Origin: Pseudomonas mucoides
GTDB taxonomy: Bacteria > Pseudomonadota > Gammaproteobacteria > Pseudomonadales > Pseudomonadaceae
Direction of reading: 5' to 3'
Assembly: GCF_015461845.1 (NCBI RefSeq)
Contig: NZ_JACOPW010000004.1
Span: 186,001-250,000, forward strand
DNA length: 64,000 bases
Position numbers and translations under genes: made by a program. The notes below the pieces were generated by a model. It saw only the letters and a list, made by a program, of their open reading frames with translations, was not told the DNA's origin and did no database searches. Positions 44,970 to 54,746 of this stretch are shown here, piece after piece. Positions within the stretch are counted from its first letter, which is position 1. Each line of letters starts with the position of its first letter.

Positions 44970-45791
44970 TCAGCGCGAAGGAATCAGCAGCTCCCGAACC
45001 CCGCAAGCCCGCTCCACAATCTCCCCCGGCAACTTCAGCCGTTGATCATCCAGATACCGGTAGTCCTTGCGTGCTGCCTCCAACCGGTTGAAATCCAGCT
45101 CAACCGTGAATTGCCCCTCATGGCGTCCCGCTTCGAACAACAGCGTGCCCAGCGGATCCACCAGCGCACTGCCGCCAGCGAACACCAACCCGTCATCACC
45201 CGCTTCCACCCGATTGACCATCAGCGCAAACGCCTGGTTTTCCTGGGCACGGGCCATGATCGCGGTGCGATGCGTCGGGCCGTAGGGGTCCATGTTGCCG
45301 TTGGTGACGATCAGCAATTCGGCGCCCAGTTGCGCAAGGGCGCGGGCGGTTTCCGGGAATTCGATGTCGTAGCAGATCAGCAGGCCGACCCGCACACCGT
45401 TCCACTCGCAGGTGGCGTAACGGTCGCCGGGCTCGAACACGCCGCGATCCGAGGCCCACAAATGCGTCTTGCGGTATTTCAGCGCGATGCCTTCGGGGGT
45501 GATCAGCAGCGTGGTGTTGTAGAAGCGACCGTTGTCGTTCTCGGCCATGCCGATCACCACGGCGATGTTGCGCTCACGGGCGGCGGCGAGCACTGCGCTG
45601 ACGGTCGGGCCGTCCAGTGGTTCGGCGGTTTGCGCCACGGTGTCGGCGGTCGGAAAGCCCATCAGGTGGGTTTCCGGGAAGACGATCAGTTGCGTGTCGG
45701 CAGCGCAGGCCGCAATCGCCACCAGGGCGCGTTCGAGGTTGTACGCGGTGCCGTTGTCACGGCCCGCCAACTGGGCGAGTTCGACTTTCAT
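44970..45791 (-). CDS. nitrilase-superfamily carbon-nitrogen hydrolase
   Basis: 273 residues from ATG 45791 (MKVELAQLAGRDNG); the open frame extends to 46238 but overlaps the divergent regulator. The catalytic triad is visible: Glu in VFPETH, Lys in YRKTHLW, and Cys in LICYDIEFPE. It resembles aliphatic amidases such as 5-aminopentanamidase (DavA) and N-carbamoylputrescine amidase. It releases ammonia from an amide. The neighbouring APC permease and LuxR regulator fit a catabolic unit; the exact substrate is not known. Confidence 0.88.
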   Translation of the reverse strand: MKVELAQLAGRDNGTAYNLERALVAIAACAADTQLIVFPETHLMGFPTADTVAQTAEPLDGPTVSAVLAAARERNIAVVIGMAENDNGRFYNTTLLITPEGIALKYRKTHLWASDRGVFEPGDRYATCEWNGVRVGLLICYDIEFPETARALAQLGAELLIVTNGNMDPYGPTHRTAIMARAQENQAFALMVNRVEAGDDGLVFAGGSALVDPLGTLLFEAGRHEGQFTVELDFNRLEAARKDYRYLDDQRLKLPGEIVERACGVRELLIPSR

Positions 45792-45920
45792 CGGTATTCC
45801 TTGTTCTTGGGGAGGCCGGGCGGCAGAAAGATTGCCCGGCCGGTTTCTGTGCGCCAGTATGCGCAGCAAGCCAGCGGCCGGGGAATCACGCCGCTGGGGT
45901 AACCCGATAGGGGTAGAGGC

Positions 45921-46721
45921 ATGACACTTTCGCTGGACGACATCGCTTGGCACCGCTCGGTCGGTCAACTGATCGACGCCCTGGACAAGCCCAATTTCTG
46001 GACGCAACTGGTGCGTCTGCTGGATCAGTACGTGACCTTCGACAGTTGGGTGGCCCTGCTTTTCAGCGCCGACCAGCACCCGCAAGTGTTCGCCGAATGC
46101 CCGGGCGAGGACGGCAGCCCGGATCAGCTGTTTCAGGATTATCTGCGCGGTTTGTATCTGTTGGACCCGTTCTACATCGCCTGTCGCGAGCAGTCGCGCA
46201 CCGGCCTCTATCGCCTGTCGGAAGTGGCACCGGAGCACTTTGAGCTGACCGAGTATTACCAGCGCTACTTTCGTCTGAATGTGGTCGCTGATGAAATCCA
46301 GTTCAATTGCCAGCTCGAAGGCGACCGCACGTTGTGCCTGTCATTGGGCAGCAAGCAACGTTTCAGTGGCCAGCAGATAGCCTTGCTGTCGCTGATCCAG
46401 CCGTGGGTGCTGGGCCTGTTGCGCCAGCGTCTGCCCTATGAAATCAACGAAGTCGTGGCCCTCGCGCCGTCGCCACCGCAACCCGACTGGCGCGTGCAGC
46501 TGGAAGCGTCGGTGCAGCAACTCAAAGGCGCGCAACTGACCGCCCGGGAACTGGATGTCGGGCGGTTGATGCTCAGCGGTTGCTCCAGTAAAGAAATCGC
46601 CCGTAAGCTGGAAATCTCCGTGGAAACCGTGAAAGTCCATAAGAAACACATGTACAGCAAGCTGGGGATCAAATCCCAGTCCGAGCTGTTTTCGATTTTT
46701 CTGCAGGCACAGAATGCCTGA
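45921..46721 (+). CDS. LuxR-type transcriptional regulator
   Basis: 266 residues. The C-terminal helix-turn-helix is clear near residues 203-260 (LTARELDVGRLMLSG, SSKEIARKLEISVETVKVHK, YSKLGIKSQSELF). The N-terminal 190 residues have no receiver or known autoinducer pocket I can name. It is divergent from the amidohydrolase gene (129-base gap) and is followed after 61 bases by an FMN oxidoreductase gene, so it likely controls both directions. Confidence 0.88.
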   Translation: MTLSLDDIAWHRSVGQLIDALDKPNFWTQLVRLLDQYVTFDSWVALLFSADQHPQVFAECPGEDGSPDQLFQDYLRGLYLLDPFYIACREQSRTGLYRLSEVAPEHFELTEYYQRYFRLNVVADEIQFNCQLEGDRTLCLSLGSKQRFSGQQIALLSLIQPWVLGLLRQRLPYEINEVVALAPSPPQPDWRVQLEASVQQLKGAQLTARELDVGRLMLSGCSSKEIARKLEISVETVKVHKKHMYSKLGIKSQSELFSIFLQAQNA

Positions 46722-46782
46722 TACACCGCTCTCCTACAGAGATCTCTGTGGCCACAACCGAGTCCGACCCCAAGGAAACCGT

Positions 46783-48402
46783 ATGAGCCTGTCACTCCTG
46801 AGCCGCTACGCCTTCTTTGCCGCTTGCGTGATCTTCACCCTCGCCAGTCTGCCTTTCCTCGAATACGACTGGCTCTGGCCGATCACCGCCGTCACCGGTG
46901 TGCTCAGCCTGATCGGCCTGTTCGATCTGCTGCAAAGCCCCCACGCGGTGCGCCGCAACTACCCGATTCTCGGCAACATTCGTTACCTGGTGGAAGGCAT
47001 TCGTCCGGAAATCCGCCAGTACCTGCTCGAATCCGACAGCGATGCCCTGCCCTTCTCCCGAGCCCAGCGCTCGCTGGTCTATTCGCGCGCCAAGAACGAA
47101 AGCGCCGACAAGCCCTTCGGCACGCTGATCGATGTGTATCAATCAGGCTTCGAGTTCATCGGCCACTCGATGCGCCCGGCGCCGTTGAGCGACCCGAGCA
47201 GTTTTCGGGTGATCGTCGGCGGCCCGCAGTGCACGCAACCGTACTCGGCCTCGGTGTTCAACATCTCGGCCATGAGTTTCGGCTCGCTCAGCGCCAACGC
47301 GATTCGTGCGTTGAACCAGGGCGCCAAGCTCGGCAATTTTGCCCATGACACCGGCGAAGGCAGCATCAGTGCTTATCACCGGGAAAACGGCGGCGACCTG
47401 ACCTGGGAACTCGGCAGCGGCTACTTCGGTTGCCGCACCGCTGACGGGCGCTTCGACCCGGAACGCTTCGCGGCCCAGGCGCAAACCCCGCAAGTGCGCA
47501 TGATCGAAATCAAGATGAGCCAGGGCGCCAAGCCCGGCCACGGCGGGATTCTGCCCAAGCACAAAGTCACCAAGGAAATCGCCGAAACCCGCGGCATCCT
47601 GATGGGCGAAGACTGCATCTCGCCGTCGCGGCACAGCGCGTTTTCCACGCCGATCGAACTGATGCACTTCATCCAGCAACTGCGAGAACTGTCCGGCGGC
47701 AAACCGGTGGGCTTCAAGTTCTGCCTCGGTCACCCGTGGGAATTCATGGGCATCGCCAAAGCCATGCTGGAAACCGGCATCCTCCCGGATTTCATCGTCG
47801 TCGACGGCAAGGAAGGCGGCACCGGCGCCGCGCCGGTGGAATTCACCGACCACATCGGCGTACCGATGCGCGAAGGTCTGTTGTTCGTGCACAACACACT
47901 GGTCGGCCTGAACCTGCGGGACAAAATCAAACTCGGTGCCAGCGGCAAGATCGTCAGCGCTTTCGACATCGCCAGCGTCCTGGCCATCGGTGCCGACTGG
48001 GCCAACTCGGCACGCGGTTTCATGTTCGCCATCGGCTGCATCCAGTCGCAGAGCTGCCACACCAACAAATGCCCGACCGGCGTCGCCACCCAGGACACCT
48101 TGCGCCAGCGCGCACTGGTGGTCCCGGACAAGGCCCAGCGGGTGTTCAACTTCCACCGCAACACGCTCAAAGCCCTGGCTGAAATGTTGGCGGCGGCGGG
48201 TCTCGATCACCCTTCGCAGTTGTCGGCCAAGCATCTGGTACGACGCATGTCGGCGACCGAGATCAAGTTGTTCTCGCAGCTGCATGTGTTCCTGAAACCC
48301 GGGGAGTTACTCACCGGTGAAGTGAACGGCGAGTTTTACTCGCGGATGTGGCAGATGGCGCGGGCGGATAGTTTTGAGCCTAATGAGGTGGCTGGTGCGT
48401 AA
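46783..48402 (+). CDS. FMN-binding glutamate synthase-like oxidoreductase
   Basis: 539 residues from ATG 46783, with AAGGAAA ten bases upstream; the open frame begins at 46714. Two membrane segments occupy residues 8-50. The rest is the FMN barrel of glutamate synthase: GGPQCTQPYSASVFNISAMS, MSQGAKPGHGG, EGGTGAAPVEF, and the iron-sulfur ligands SQSCHTNKCPTGVA. It lacks the amidotransferase domain, as do the archaeal-type and membrane-linked members. It probably uses ammonia or another nitrogen donor. Its end overlaps the convergent glycosyltransferase gene by 23 bases. Confidence 0.88.
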   Translation: MSLSLLSRYAFFAACVIFTLASLPFLEYDWLWPITAVTGVLSLIGLFDLLQSPHAVRRNYPILGNIRYLVEGIRPEIRQYLLESDSDALPFSRAQRSLVYSRAKNESADKPFGTLIDVYQSGFEFIGHSMRPAPLSDPSSFRVIVGGPQCTQPYSASVFNISAMSFGSLSANAIRALNQGAKLGNFAHDTGEGSISAYHRENGGDLTWELGSGYFGCRTADGRFDPERFAAQAQTPQVRMIEIKMSQGAKPGHGGILPKHKVTKEIAETRGILMGEDCISPSRHSAFSTPIELMHFIQQLRELSGGKPVGFKFCLGHPWEFMGIAKAMLETGILPDFIVVDGKEGGTGAAPVEFTDHIGVPMREGLLFVHNTLVGLNLRDKIKLGASGKIVSAFDIASVLAIGADWANSARGFMFAIGCIQSQSCHTNKCPTGVATQDTLRQRALVVPDKAQRVFNFHRNTLKALAEMLAAAGLDHPSQLSAKHLVRRMSATEIKLFSQLHVFLKPGELLTGEVNGEFYSRMWQMARADSFEPNEVAGA

Positions 48403-49909
48403 TGAGTGCTTGCGCGCCAATCCCGACAGGGGTTGGCGTTGCAGCGCGTGTAAACAGTCGAGCTTCTACGTCACCTCCATCAATCATCATTGTTTGGTTC
48501 CAGTATTGCGCGAGTACCCTTTCATCTTTCGCTGGAGTTTTATCTGTTATCCACCAGACTCGTTTGGTCGTGGGTGCCCACACCGTAAAGTCCTCGAAGA
48601 TGATGTGATTCGAACGTCGGGGCAGAAGCGCCCAGCCACCCTGATCAGGATAGCCCCAGAGCACCGGTTTATTTGAAGGGGTGTAAATCCTCGGTTGCGT
48701 GCCTGTGGTGTTGTAGTACGTAAACGGCAAGTACCAGGACAAACTGTCGATCATGATCTCGTCACCCGGTCGCCAACTACGGTTAATCATGGCCGCCACC
48801 CTATCCATTTTAATATCCATGCCATTGCCATCTTGGTAGTACTTGAAAAGCCCCAGCACTTCTCCGGTTAAAAACACGGTCAAAACGCCCATAGCAAGAA
48901 CACGCTTTTGCGGTAACCAGAAACTTAGAGCAACAGCAACAATAAGCGGTAACCCGAGGGCTGCGAATAAAAGGTATCTGGGGACAAACGCAGGTGCTAA
49001 CAGAGCGATCAAAAAAAGCGTAATAGCCGGTACAAAAAAATACCCGACCAGAAGCCCCCTGTAACGACGGTCACTCTGATCGTTCAACAACACCGATGCT
49101 GCGCACACAAGGATCAACAGTGTCGGCAGCACGCGCCATCCTGACTCTTCCGCTACCACGTTACTCATCACCATGAACGGCCAGACGACCGTCAAAACGG
49201 TGTGCCACGTAAGCGGTGGTATCCATTCGAACCCGCACCTTCGTAGCAGATGCTCAAGGAAATGAGGCAGCCACGGCAGGAACAGCAAGACAATCAAACC
49301 GTTGGCCAATACCCATGCCCGATCAGATACCCCTCGCGCTCGCCACCAGAAAAGCCAATGCACCAAGACACACAGCCCGGCGAAGTAATGCGTATAGAAA
49401 GCCGCGGTCATCAACAGCACATACAGGATCGCAAAGCGTTTTCGCTGCGGTGCATTGACCCAGCACACCAACGCCACGGTCGCGGCCATGAGCCAAAAAC
49501 CGAGCGTCGTGTACATGCGGATTTCCTGGCTATAGCGAACCGAAATCGGCAGCAATGCCAGCAACACAGCCGCAATCCAGGTCGCCCTGCGCGTCGCTAT
49601 CAGGCTCATCAGTTTGATGCTGAGCAACAAGGTGCCGACATCGGCCAGGGCACTCAGCGATCGCGCTGACAACACACCATTGCCGAACACCAACATCCAG
49701 TAATGCAGCAACACATAGTAGAGCGGAGGATGAACATCCCGCGCCGTGGTGGACCAGATTTCCGCAGGCGAACGCTCGGCTAGCAGCAGGCTGTAGGCTT
49801 CGTCGTACCAGACACTCGGCGTGGTGATGGCGTGAAATCTCACGAATAACGCGATCGCCACCACCACAGACAGCGCCGCCACCTCCCCAGTACAGCGCGA
49901 AATTTTCAC
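48380..49909 (-). CDS. GT39/ArnT-like membrane glycosyltransferase
   Basis: 509 residues, about ten to twelve membrane segments. The first periplasmic loop has SVWYDEAYSLLLAERS with the DE pair and then DVHPPLYYVLLHYW, the signature of undecaprenyl/dolichyl-phosphate-sugar-using GT-C enzymes (PMT_2). The C-terminal periplasmic part carries YNTTGTQPRIY. It should move a sugar from a lipid carrier to a surface glycan. It overlaps the GtrA gene start by four bases. Codon use is more AT-rich than in neighbouring housekeeping genes. Confidence 0.85.
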   Translation of the reverse strand: MKISRCTGEVAALSVVVAIALFVRFHAITTPSVWYDEAYSLLLAERSPAEIWSTTARDVHPPLYYVLLHYWMLVFGNGVLSARSLSALADVGTLLLSIKLMSLIATRRATWIAAVLLALLPISVRYSQEIRMYTTLGFWLMAATVALVCWVNAPQRKRFAILYVLLMTAAFYTHYFAGLCVLVHWLFWWRARGVSDRAWVLANGLIVLLFLPWLPHFLEHLLRRCGFEWIPPLTWHTVLTVVWPFMVMSNVVAEESGWRVLPTLLILVCAASVLLNDQSDRRYRGLLVGYFFVPAITLFLIALLAPAFVPRYLLFAALGLPLIVAVALSFWLPQKRVLAMGVLTVFLTGEVLGLFKYYQDGNGMDIKMDRVAAMINRSWRPGDEIMIDSLSWYLPFTYYNTTGTQPRIYTPSNKPVLWGYPDQGGWALLPRRSNHIIFEDFTVWAPTTKRVWWITDKTPAKDERVLAQYWNQTMMIDGGDVEARLFTRAATPTPVGIGAQALITHQPPH

Positions 49910-50280
49910 GCCTCGCGCTCGTGCAACAAGACCAATCTCGAAAAGATGATTCCGCAGATCAGACTCAAGACCGAAAACGAGCCGACGGTCAACAGCCCAT
50001 GGACCTTCCAGACATCGGCGTAATGTCCAACAACGAAACTCATGACGCCCATAAAGAAGACATACAGCAGATAACGAAGTACCGACGTCCCGGCTTCAAA
50101 CGTGTACAGCGCATGAACATAGAAGGAAAACGTAGCTGCCACACAAAATGCCGAAAGGTTACTGGCCGCCTGACTTATTCCGGCGGCTGTGTTCAGAATA
50201 TAAAAGAGCTGCCAATGAATCAGTGTATTGGCCACGCCAACCACCGCGTAGGTGGAAAACTCTTTCCATAAGGCTTTCAT
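49906..50280 (-). CDS. GtrA-family flippase
   Basis: 124 residues from ATG 50280 (MKALWKEFSTYAVVGVANTLIHWQ is its start). Four membrane segments; the family pattern FCVAATFSFYVHALYTFE is present. GtrA proteins move undecaprenyl-phosphate-glucose across the inner membrane for side-branching of O antigen. A longer frame up to 50382 is possible but has no better start. The overlap with the glycosyltransferase gene shows coupled production. Confidence 0.88.
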   Translation of the reverse strand: MKALWKEFSTYAVVGVANTLIHWQLFYILNTAAGISQAASNLSAFCVAATFSFYVHALYTFEAGTSVLRYLLYVFFMGVMSFVVGHYADVWKVHGLLTVGSFSVLSLICGIIFSRLVLLHEREA

Positions 50281-50389
50281 GTCCGTTCCCTGGCTGTTTG
50301 CTGTTTCAGGCGTCAACCTAAAGCCAGCGCAAGATGTGCGTCTACTGTCAGAACTAACAGGTAGCGCAGCCTTCCAGACCAACGGTCGA

Positions 50390-51895
50390 TTACCACTGCA
50401 GCGTGGTCACCCGAGGCGGCTCCTTCATGACGATGAATCCGTAATCCCCCAGCAGATAAATGCGATAGAACAGGCTGTCCACCAGCGGTGGATAACCCTG
50501 GTACCCCACCCACGTGGCGTTGCGCCGTTCCTTTTCCCTGACCACGTTGGTGATGCCTGTTTTCGGCAGGTTTTCCGCGAGCATGTAGAAGTCGATGTTC
50601 AACAGGTAGTGCAATACCGGCAGTTGCTTGAATGACCCGGCGGCGGCCACCAGCCAGTGATCCGAATAACTGACCGACAGGTAAATGCGCTTGGCGTTGC
50701 GCAATGCGGGGCGGGAGGCGATGTCGGCACTCAAGGCATACAGCGCGTTGGTCGAGAAGGTCTTTTGCAAGGTCAGTACGCGGCCATAAGCGAAGGACAA
50801 CGAGAGCGTCGCCAACAGCGGGATTAACAACAGCAAGGGCAGCTTTCCATGCAATGACGCCAGCACCCGATGACTCAGGTAGAACAGTAAAACCAGCACA
50901 ACGCCAAAGCCCATCAAGGTTCGGGCGCCTTCATTGAAGTCGCGGAAAAACAACGAGATGCCGGGAACGAGCAACATCAAAACCGGCAGCATCAACAGAC
51001 ACGCAATACCGATCACCGCTTTGTGCAGGCCCGTGTCCCATCGCGCCAGCACACCCCGCCCCACGCACACACCACCGGCGATGGCGCACAACAACAGCGC
51101 GCCGAATACCCAGGCAAACCCGCCATGAAACAGCAGCACGATTTTTTCCAGGACCCGGCCGGCATTGATTTCAACTTGCAGCAGCGGCGCGGCCGCACCG
51201 TTCAACATCGAGGTGCGGGTTTGACTCATGCAGGCAAACGCCGTGGCGTAATAGATCAAGCCTGCCAGCACCAACTGCGCGACTTTCCAGCCGAGCAATC
51301 GGCACCACGCGGGCCACGATAATCGATCGTTGGCGCCCCGCAGCAGCTCCAGGCAACAGAGCCCGAGAAACACATTGATGCTGACCTGATAAAGGCCGAT
51401 GGCCAATGCGATCAACAGTGCCGGAACCGTGAGTTGCTGGACGCGCGAGAGGCTGCGGAAGGTAATCGCGTAGATCACCGCCACCACGCTCAGCGCCATG
51501 GTCGGGCCGTCGTATTGGTACGACAGGTTTTGCAGGAAAAACGGGTTGTACCAAAGTGGCAGCAACACCAGGCAATGGCCGAACGTCGGTTCGGGGAAAT
51601 AATGGAACGTCAGGCGCGTCAGGGCGGCGCTCATGGCCAGGGTGGCAATCAACAGGGGCAACGGAAAAATATTGGGCGCGGCACCGCTGAAGGTCAGCAG
51701 GTAATAGAACCATTGCGCGAACAGGCGGCCCTCCTCCGTCCACGCCGCACCGGCAGCGAGGGAACGCCAGTTGTCATCGATATAGGGGTAATCCGCGAGG
51801 ATCAGCGGCAGGGCATACAGCAGCGTCGCGAGAAGAAACAACAACCAGACCTGACGGCCTGCGAGTTCTTTGTCGAGCCAATCGCTGATCTTCAT
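50390..51895 (-). CDS. GtrII-like membrane glucosyltransferase
   Basis: 501 residues, about ten membrane segments, starting MKISDWLDKELAGRQVWLL. The loop LADYPYIDDNWRSLAAG near the start, with the Asp pair in YIDDN, and NLSYQYDGPTMALS agree with the 'glucosyl transferase GtrII' family, which adds glucose to O antigen from the periplasmic side. It is upstream of gtrA (109-base gap) on the same strand. The bactoprenol glucosyltransferase GtrB, needed to load the carrier, is not encoded in this locus. Confidence 0.82.
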   Translation of the reverse strand: MKISDWLDKELAGRQVWLLFLLATLLYALPLILADYPYIDDNWRSLAAGAAWTEEGRLFAQWFYYLLTFSGAAPNIFPLPLLIATLAMSAALTRLTFHYFPEPTFGHCLVLLPLWYNPFFLQNLSYQYDGPTMALSVVAVIYAITFRSLSRVQQLTVPALLIALAIGLYQVSINVFLGLCCLELLRGANDRLSWPAWCRLLGWKVAQLVLAGLIYYATAFACMSQTRTSMLNGAAAPLLQVEINAGRVLEKIVLLFHGGFAWVFGALLLCAIAGGVCVGRGVLARWDTGLHKAVIGIACLLMLPVLMLLVPGISLFFRDFNEGARTLMGFGVVLVLLFYLSHRVLASLHGKLPLLLLIPLLATLSLSFAYGRVLTLQKTFSTNALYALSADIASRPALRNAKRIYLSVSYSDHWLVAAAGSFKQLPVLHYLLNIDFYMLAENLPKTGITNVVREKERRNATWVGYQGYPPLVDSLFYRIYLLGDYGFIVMKEPPRVTTLQW

Positions 51896-52143
51896 GCCGG
51901 CGCCTCATGGGAATTCCGCCTTCAATCGATAAAGCTTTGAACCCGACGGTAGCCAGAGATCGCGGGGCCGCGCGGCTTTTAGACAGGCGGTTATCGTTCG
52001 GCGATGCTTAGAGACATTCGGTAATACCCGGACTTTTGCAATTACCCGTAAATCACGGCACCCTGCGCGCCGCCGATGTGCGGCGCGTTACCCTTTGTGG
52101 CGCCGTTCGCTCCTACTTCAAAACCGTTCAAGAGCCCGCCGCC

Positions 52144-53268
52144 ATGACGACTGAACGCGATCACCGAATCGACTTTTTCCGAGGCCTGGCACTGATCTTC
52201 ATTTTCTGGGATCACGTGCCCCACAACCCCATGGGTCAAATCACCCTGCGCAATTTCGGCTTCAGCGATGCGGCGGAAATCTTTGTGTTCCTGGCCGGTT
52301 ATGCGGCAGTCCTGGCCTACGGCAAGATCCTCGCGCGCGACGGTTATCTGATCGCCTGCGTGAAAATCCTGCGCCGCGCCTGGGTGCTGTACGTGGTGCA
52401 CATTTTCCTGCTGGCGATGCTGATGGGCATCGTGTTTTTCGCCAACAGCCATGTGGAAACCCGTGATCTGGTCGAGGAAATGGGCCTGCACCACTTCATC
52501 AGCAACCCGCAGCAAGCATTGACGGATGAACTTCTGTTGCGCTTCAAGCCGAACCTGATGGACCCGTTGCCGCTGTACATCGTGCTGCTGGCCGGGTTGC
52601 CGCTGGTGCTGCCGATGCTGGTGCGCAAAGCGTGGGCGGTGGTGGCGGTGTCGTTGACTGTTTACCTGCTGGCGCCTTCGTTTGGCTGGAACCTGGCCGC
52701 GATCAAGGACGGCGTGTGGTACTTCAACCCTGTCACCTGGCAACTGCTGTTTGTGCTCGGTGGCGCAGCGGCGATTCACGGGCAAAAGCCCCGGGCGGCC
52801 GAGACGCGTCCGCTGCTGCGCCAGCCGTTGTTTGTCGGTGCGGCGATGTATGCGGTGCTGGCCGGGGTGATCACCGTGTCCTGGCGCTGGCCGGAAATAC
52901 ATGATGCCGTGATGCCAACGATGCTGAGTAATCTGCTGTACCCGATCAGCAAGACCGACCTGTCGCCGGTGCGCCTGCTGCACTTTCTGGCCCTGGCGTA
53001 TGTCACGGCGAAACTGTTGCCGGACACGGGCTGGACGCAACACTGGCTGGCCCGGCAATGCTCGCGCATGGGGCGTTATTCGCTGGAGGTGTTCTGCCTC
53101 GGCGTGTTACTGGCGCCGTTGGCCGACATGGTCAACGCCCTGACCGACGATGCGTTTGCCATGCAAATTTTCACCGCACTGGTGGGGGCCGGGTTGATGG
53201 GGTTGTTGGCGGTCTGGCTGGAGTTCAATAAACGCCTGACGCGATCACCGCAAAACGCAATCGCCTGA
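52144..53268 (+). CDS. OpgC-type membrane acyltransferase
   Basis: 374 residues from ATG 52144; an upstream frame to 52036 is not supported. The start TTERDHRIDFFRGLALIFIFWDHVP holds the active His/Arg pattern of the OpgC/acyltransferase-3-like group, with about ten membrane segments. OpgC adds succinyl groups to osmoregulated periplasmic glucans. No opgG/opgH genes are present here. It is followed by a strong terminator. Confidence 0.85.
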   Translation: MTTERDHRIDFFRGLALIFIFWDHVPHNPMGQITLRNFGFSDAAEIFVFLAGYAAVLAYGKILARDGYLIACVKILRRAWVLYVVHIFLLAMLMGIVFFANSHVETRDLVEEMGLHHFISNPQQALTDELLLRFKPNLMDPLPLYIVLLAGLPLVLPMLVRKAWAVVAVSLTVYLLAPSFGWNLAAIKDGVWYFNPVTWQLLFVLGGAAAIHGQKPRAAETRPLLRQPLFVGAAMYAVLAGVITVSWRWPEIHDAVMPTMLSNLLYPISKTDLSPVRLLHFLALAYVTAKLLPDTGWTQHWLARQCSRMGRYSLEVFCLGVLLAPLADMVNALTDDAFAMQIFTALVGAGLMGLLAVWLEFNKRLTRSPQNAIA

Positions 53269-53272
53269 AACC

Positions 53273-53305
53273 AAAAAGCCCCGGTCATCTCGACCGGGGC
53301 TTTTT
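53273..53305. terminator. bidirectional terminator after the OpgC gene
   Basis: AAAAAGCCCCGGTC and GACCGGGGCTTTTT form a perfect 14-base-pair stem with a five-base loop, between the OpgC stop and the convergent amino acid permease stop. Confidence 0.95.
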
Positions 53306-53324
53306 GCATTTCAAACGTTACGTC

Positions 53325-54746
53325 TTACGAAGCCGAATGCACCGCGCCTTGCGACGCATTGGTCGGTTGCAACTTGAACACGTAGAACAACACCGTCAGC
53401 AGCACCAGGAACGCCGGGCCCACATACAGCGCCACGCGGGTGTCCGGGAAGTACGCCATCAGGCCGACCACCAGCACCAGGAACGCCAGCGCCAGGTACG
53501 AGCTGACCGGGTACAGCCACATTTTGTATTTGAGGCCGGCACGTTCGCTGGCGCTCAGGCCTTGGCGGAATTTCAGCTGGGCCAGCAGGATCATCACCCA
53601 GGTCCAGATCGCACCGAAGGTGGCAATCGCGGTGACCCAGACGAAGACCTTCTCCGGCACCAGGTAGTTGAGCAACACGCCCAGCAGCAATGCGCCCATC
53701 GACAGCAGCAAGGCGCGACGCGGCACGCCGTTGCTCGAAGTCTTGGCGAATCCGGCCGGGGCCTGGCCGTTCTGCGCCAGGCTGTAGAGCATGCGCCCGG
53801 TGCTGAAGATGCCGCCGTTGCAGGACGACAGCGCGGCGGTGATCACCACGAAGTTGATGATACCGGCGGCGGTCTTGATGCCCAGACGCTCGAACGTCAT
53901 CACAAACGGGCTGCCCTGGGTGCCGATTTCGTTCCACGGGTAGATCGACAGAATCACGAACAGTGCGCCGACGTAGAACAGCAGAATCCGCCAGAACACC
54001 GAGCCGATCGCATCCGGGATGGTCTTCTGCGGGTTCTTGGCTTCACCGGCGGTCAGGCCGATCATCTCGACGCCAAGGTAGGCGAACATGACCATTTGCA
54101 GGGACATCAACACGCCTTGCACGCCATTAGGCATGAAACCACCGTGAGCCCAGAGATTGGAAACCCCAAGCGCCACGCCGTCGTTACCGAAGCCGAACGC
54201 GATCACGCCGATGCCGCCAACCACCATCGCAATAATGGTGACGATCTTGATCAGGGCGAACCAAAATTCGAATTCACCGAAGGCTTTGACCGCGATCAGG
54301 TTGATGGTGCCCATGCTGATCAACGCCGACAGCGCCCAGATCCAGCGCGGCACATCGGGGAACCAGACGCCCATGTACACCGCTACCGCCGTGATTTCCG
54401 CGACGCAGGTTACCAGCCACAGGAACCAGTAATTCCAGCCGGTCAGGAAGCCCGCCAAGGGGCCGAGGTAGTCTTGGGCGTAACGGCTGAACGAGCCGGC
54501 GACCGGGTTGTGCACGGCCATCTCGCCGAGGGCGCGCATAATCACCAGGATCGCCAGACCGCCGATGATGTAGGAGAGCATGATGGCGGGGCCGGCCATT
54601 TCGATGGCCTTGGCCGACCCCAGGAACAGACCGACGCCGATACAGGCACCGAGTGCCATCAAGCGAATATGCCGTTCGCCGAGTTCGCGTTTAAGCGGGC
54701 CGCCCTGAGCGGTCTCGCCGTGGGGCAGGTGATTGCCAGCTGGCAT
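53325..54746 (-). CDS. AAT-family amino acid permease (ProY/AroP-like)
   Basis: 473 residues, twelve membrane segments. HIRLMALGACIGVGLFLGSA is the classic start of the AAT group, and GEMAVHNPVAGSFSRYAQDY, FAYLGVEMIGLTAGEAKNP are also seen. It is an inner-membrane proton symporter for an amino acid; ProY, GABA permease and aromatic permease are all close in sequence, so the substrate is left open. It ends at a terminator shared with the OpgC gene. Confidence 0.9.
   Translation of the reverse strand: MPAGNHLPHGETAQGGPLKRELGERHIRLMALGACIGVGLFLGSAKAIEMAGPAIMLSYIIGGLAILVIMRALGEMAVHNPVAGSFSRYAQDYLGPLAGFLTGWNYWFLWLVTCVAEITAVAVYMGVWFPDVPRWIWALSALISMGTINLIAVKAFGEFEFWFALIKIVTIIAMVVGGIGVIAFGFGNDGVALGVSNLWAHGGFMPNGVQGVLMSLQMVMFAYLGVEMIGLTAGEAKNPQKTIPDAIGSVFWRILLFYVGALFVILSIYPWNEIGTQGSPFVMTFERLGIKTAAGIINFVVITAALSSCNGGIFSTGRMLYSLAQNGQAPAGFAKTSSNGVPRRALLLSMGALLLGVLLNYLVPEKVFVWVTAIATFGAIWTWVMILLAQLKFRQGLSASERAGLKYKMWLYPVSSYLALAFLVLVVGLMAYFPDTRVALYVGPAFLVLLTVLFYVFKLQPTNASQGAVHSAS

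Noticed and set aside
45792..46238. 149-residue extension of the amidohydrolase frame
   Set aside because: It lies antisense to the LuxR-type gene and the nitrilase fold begins at ATG 45791.
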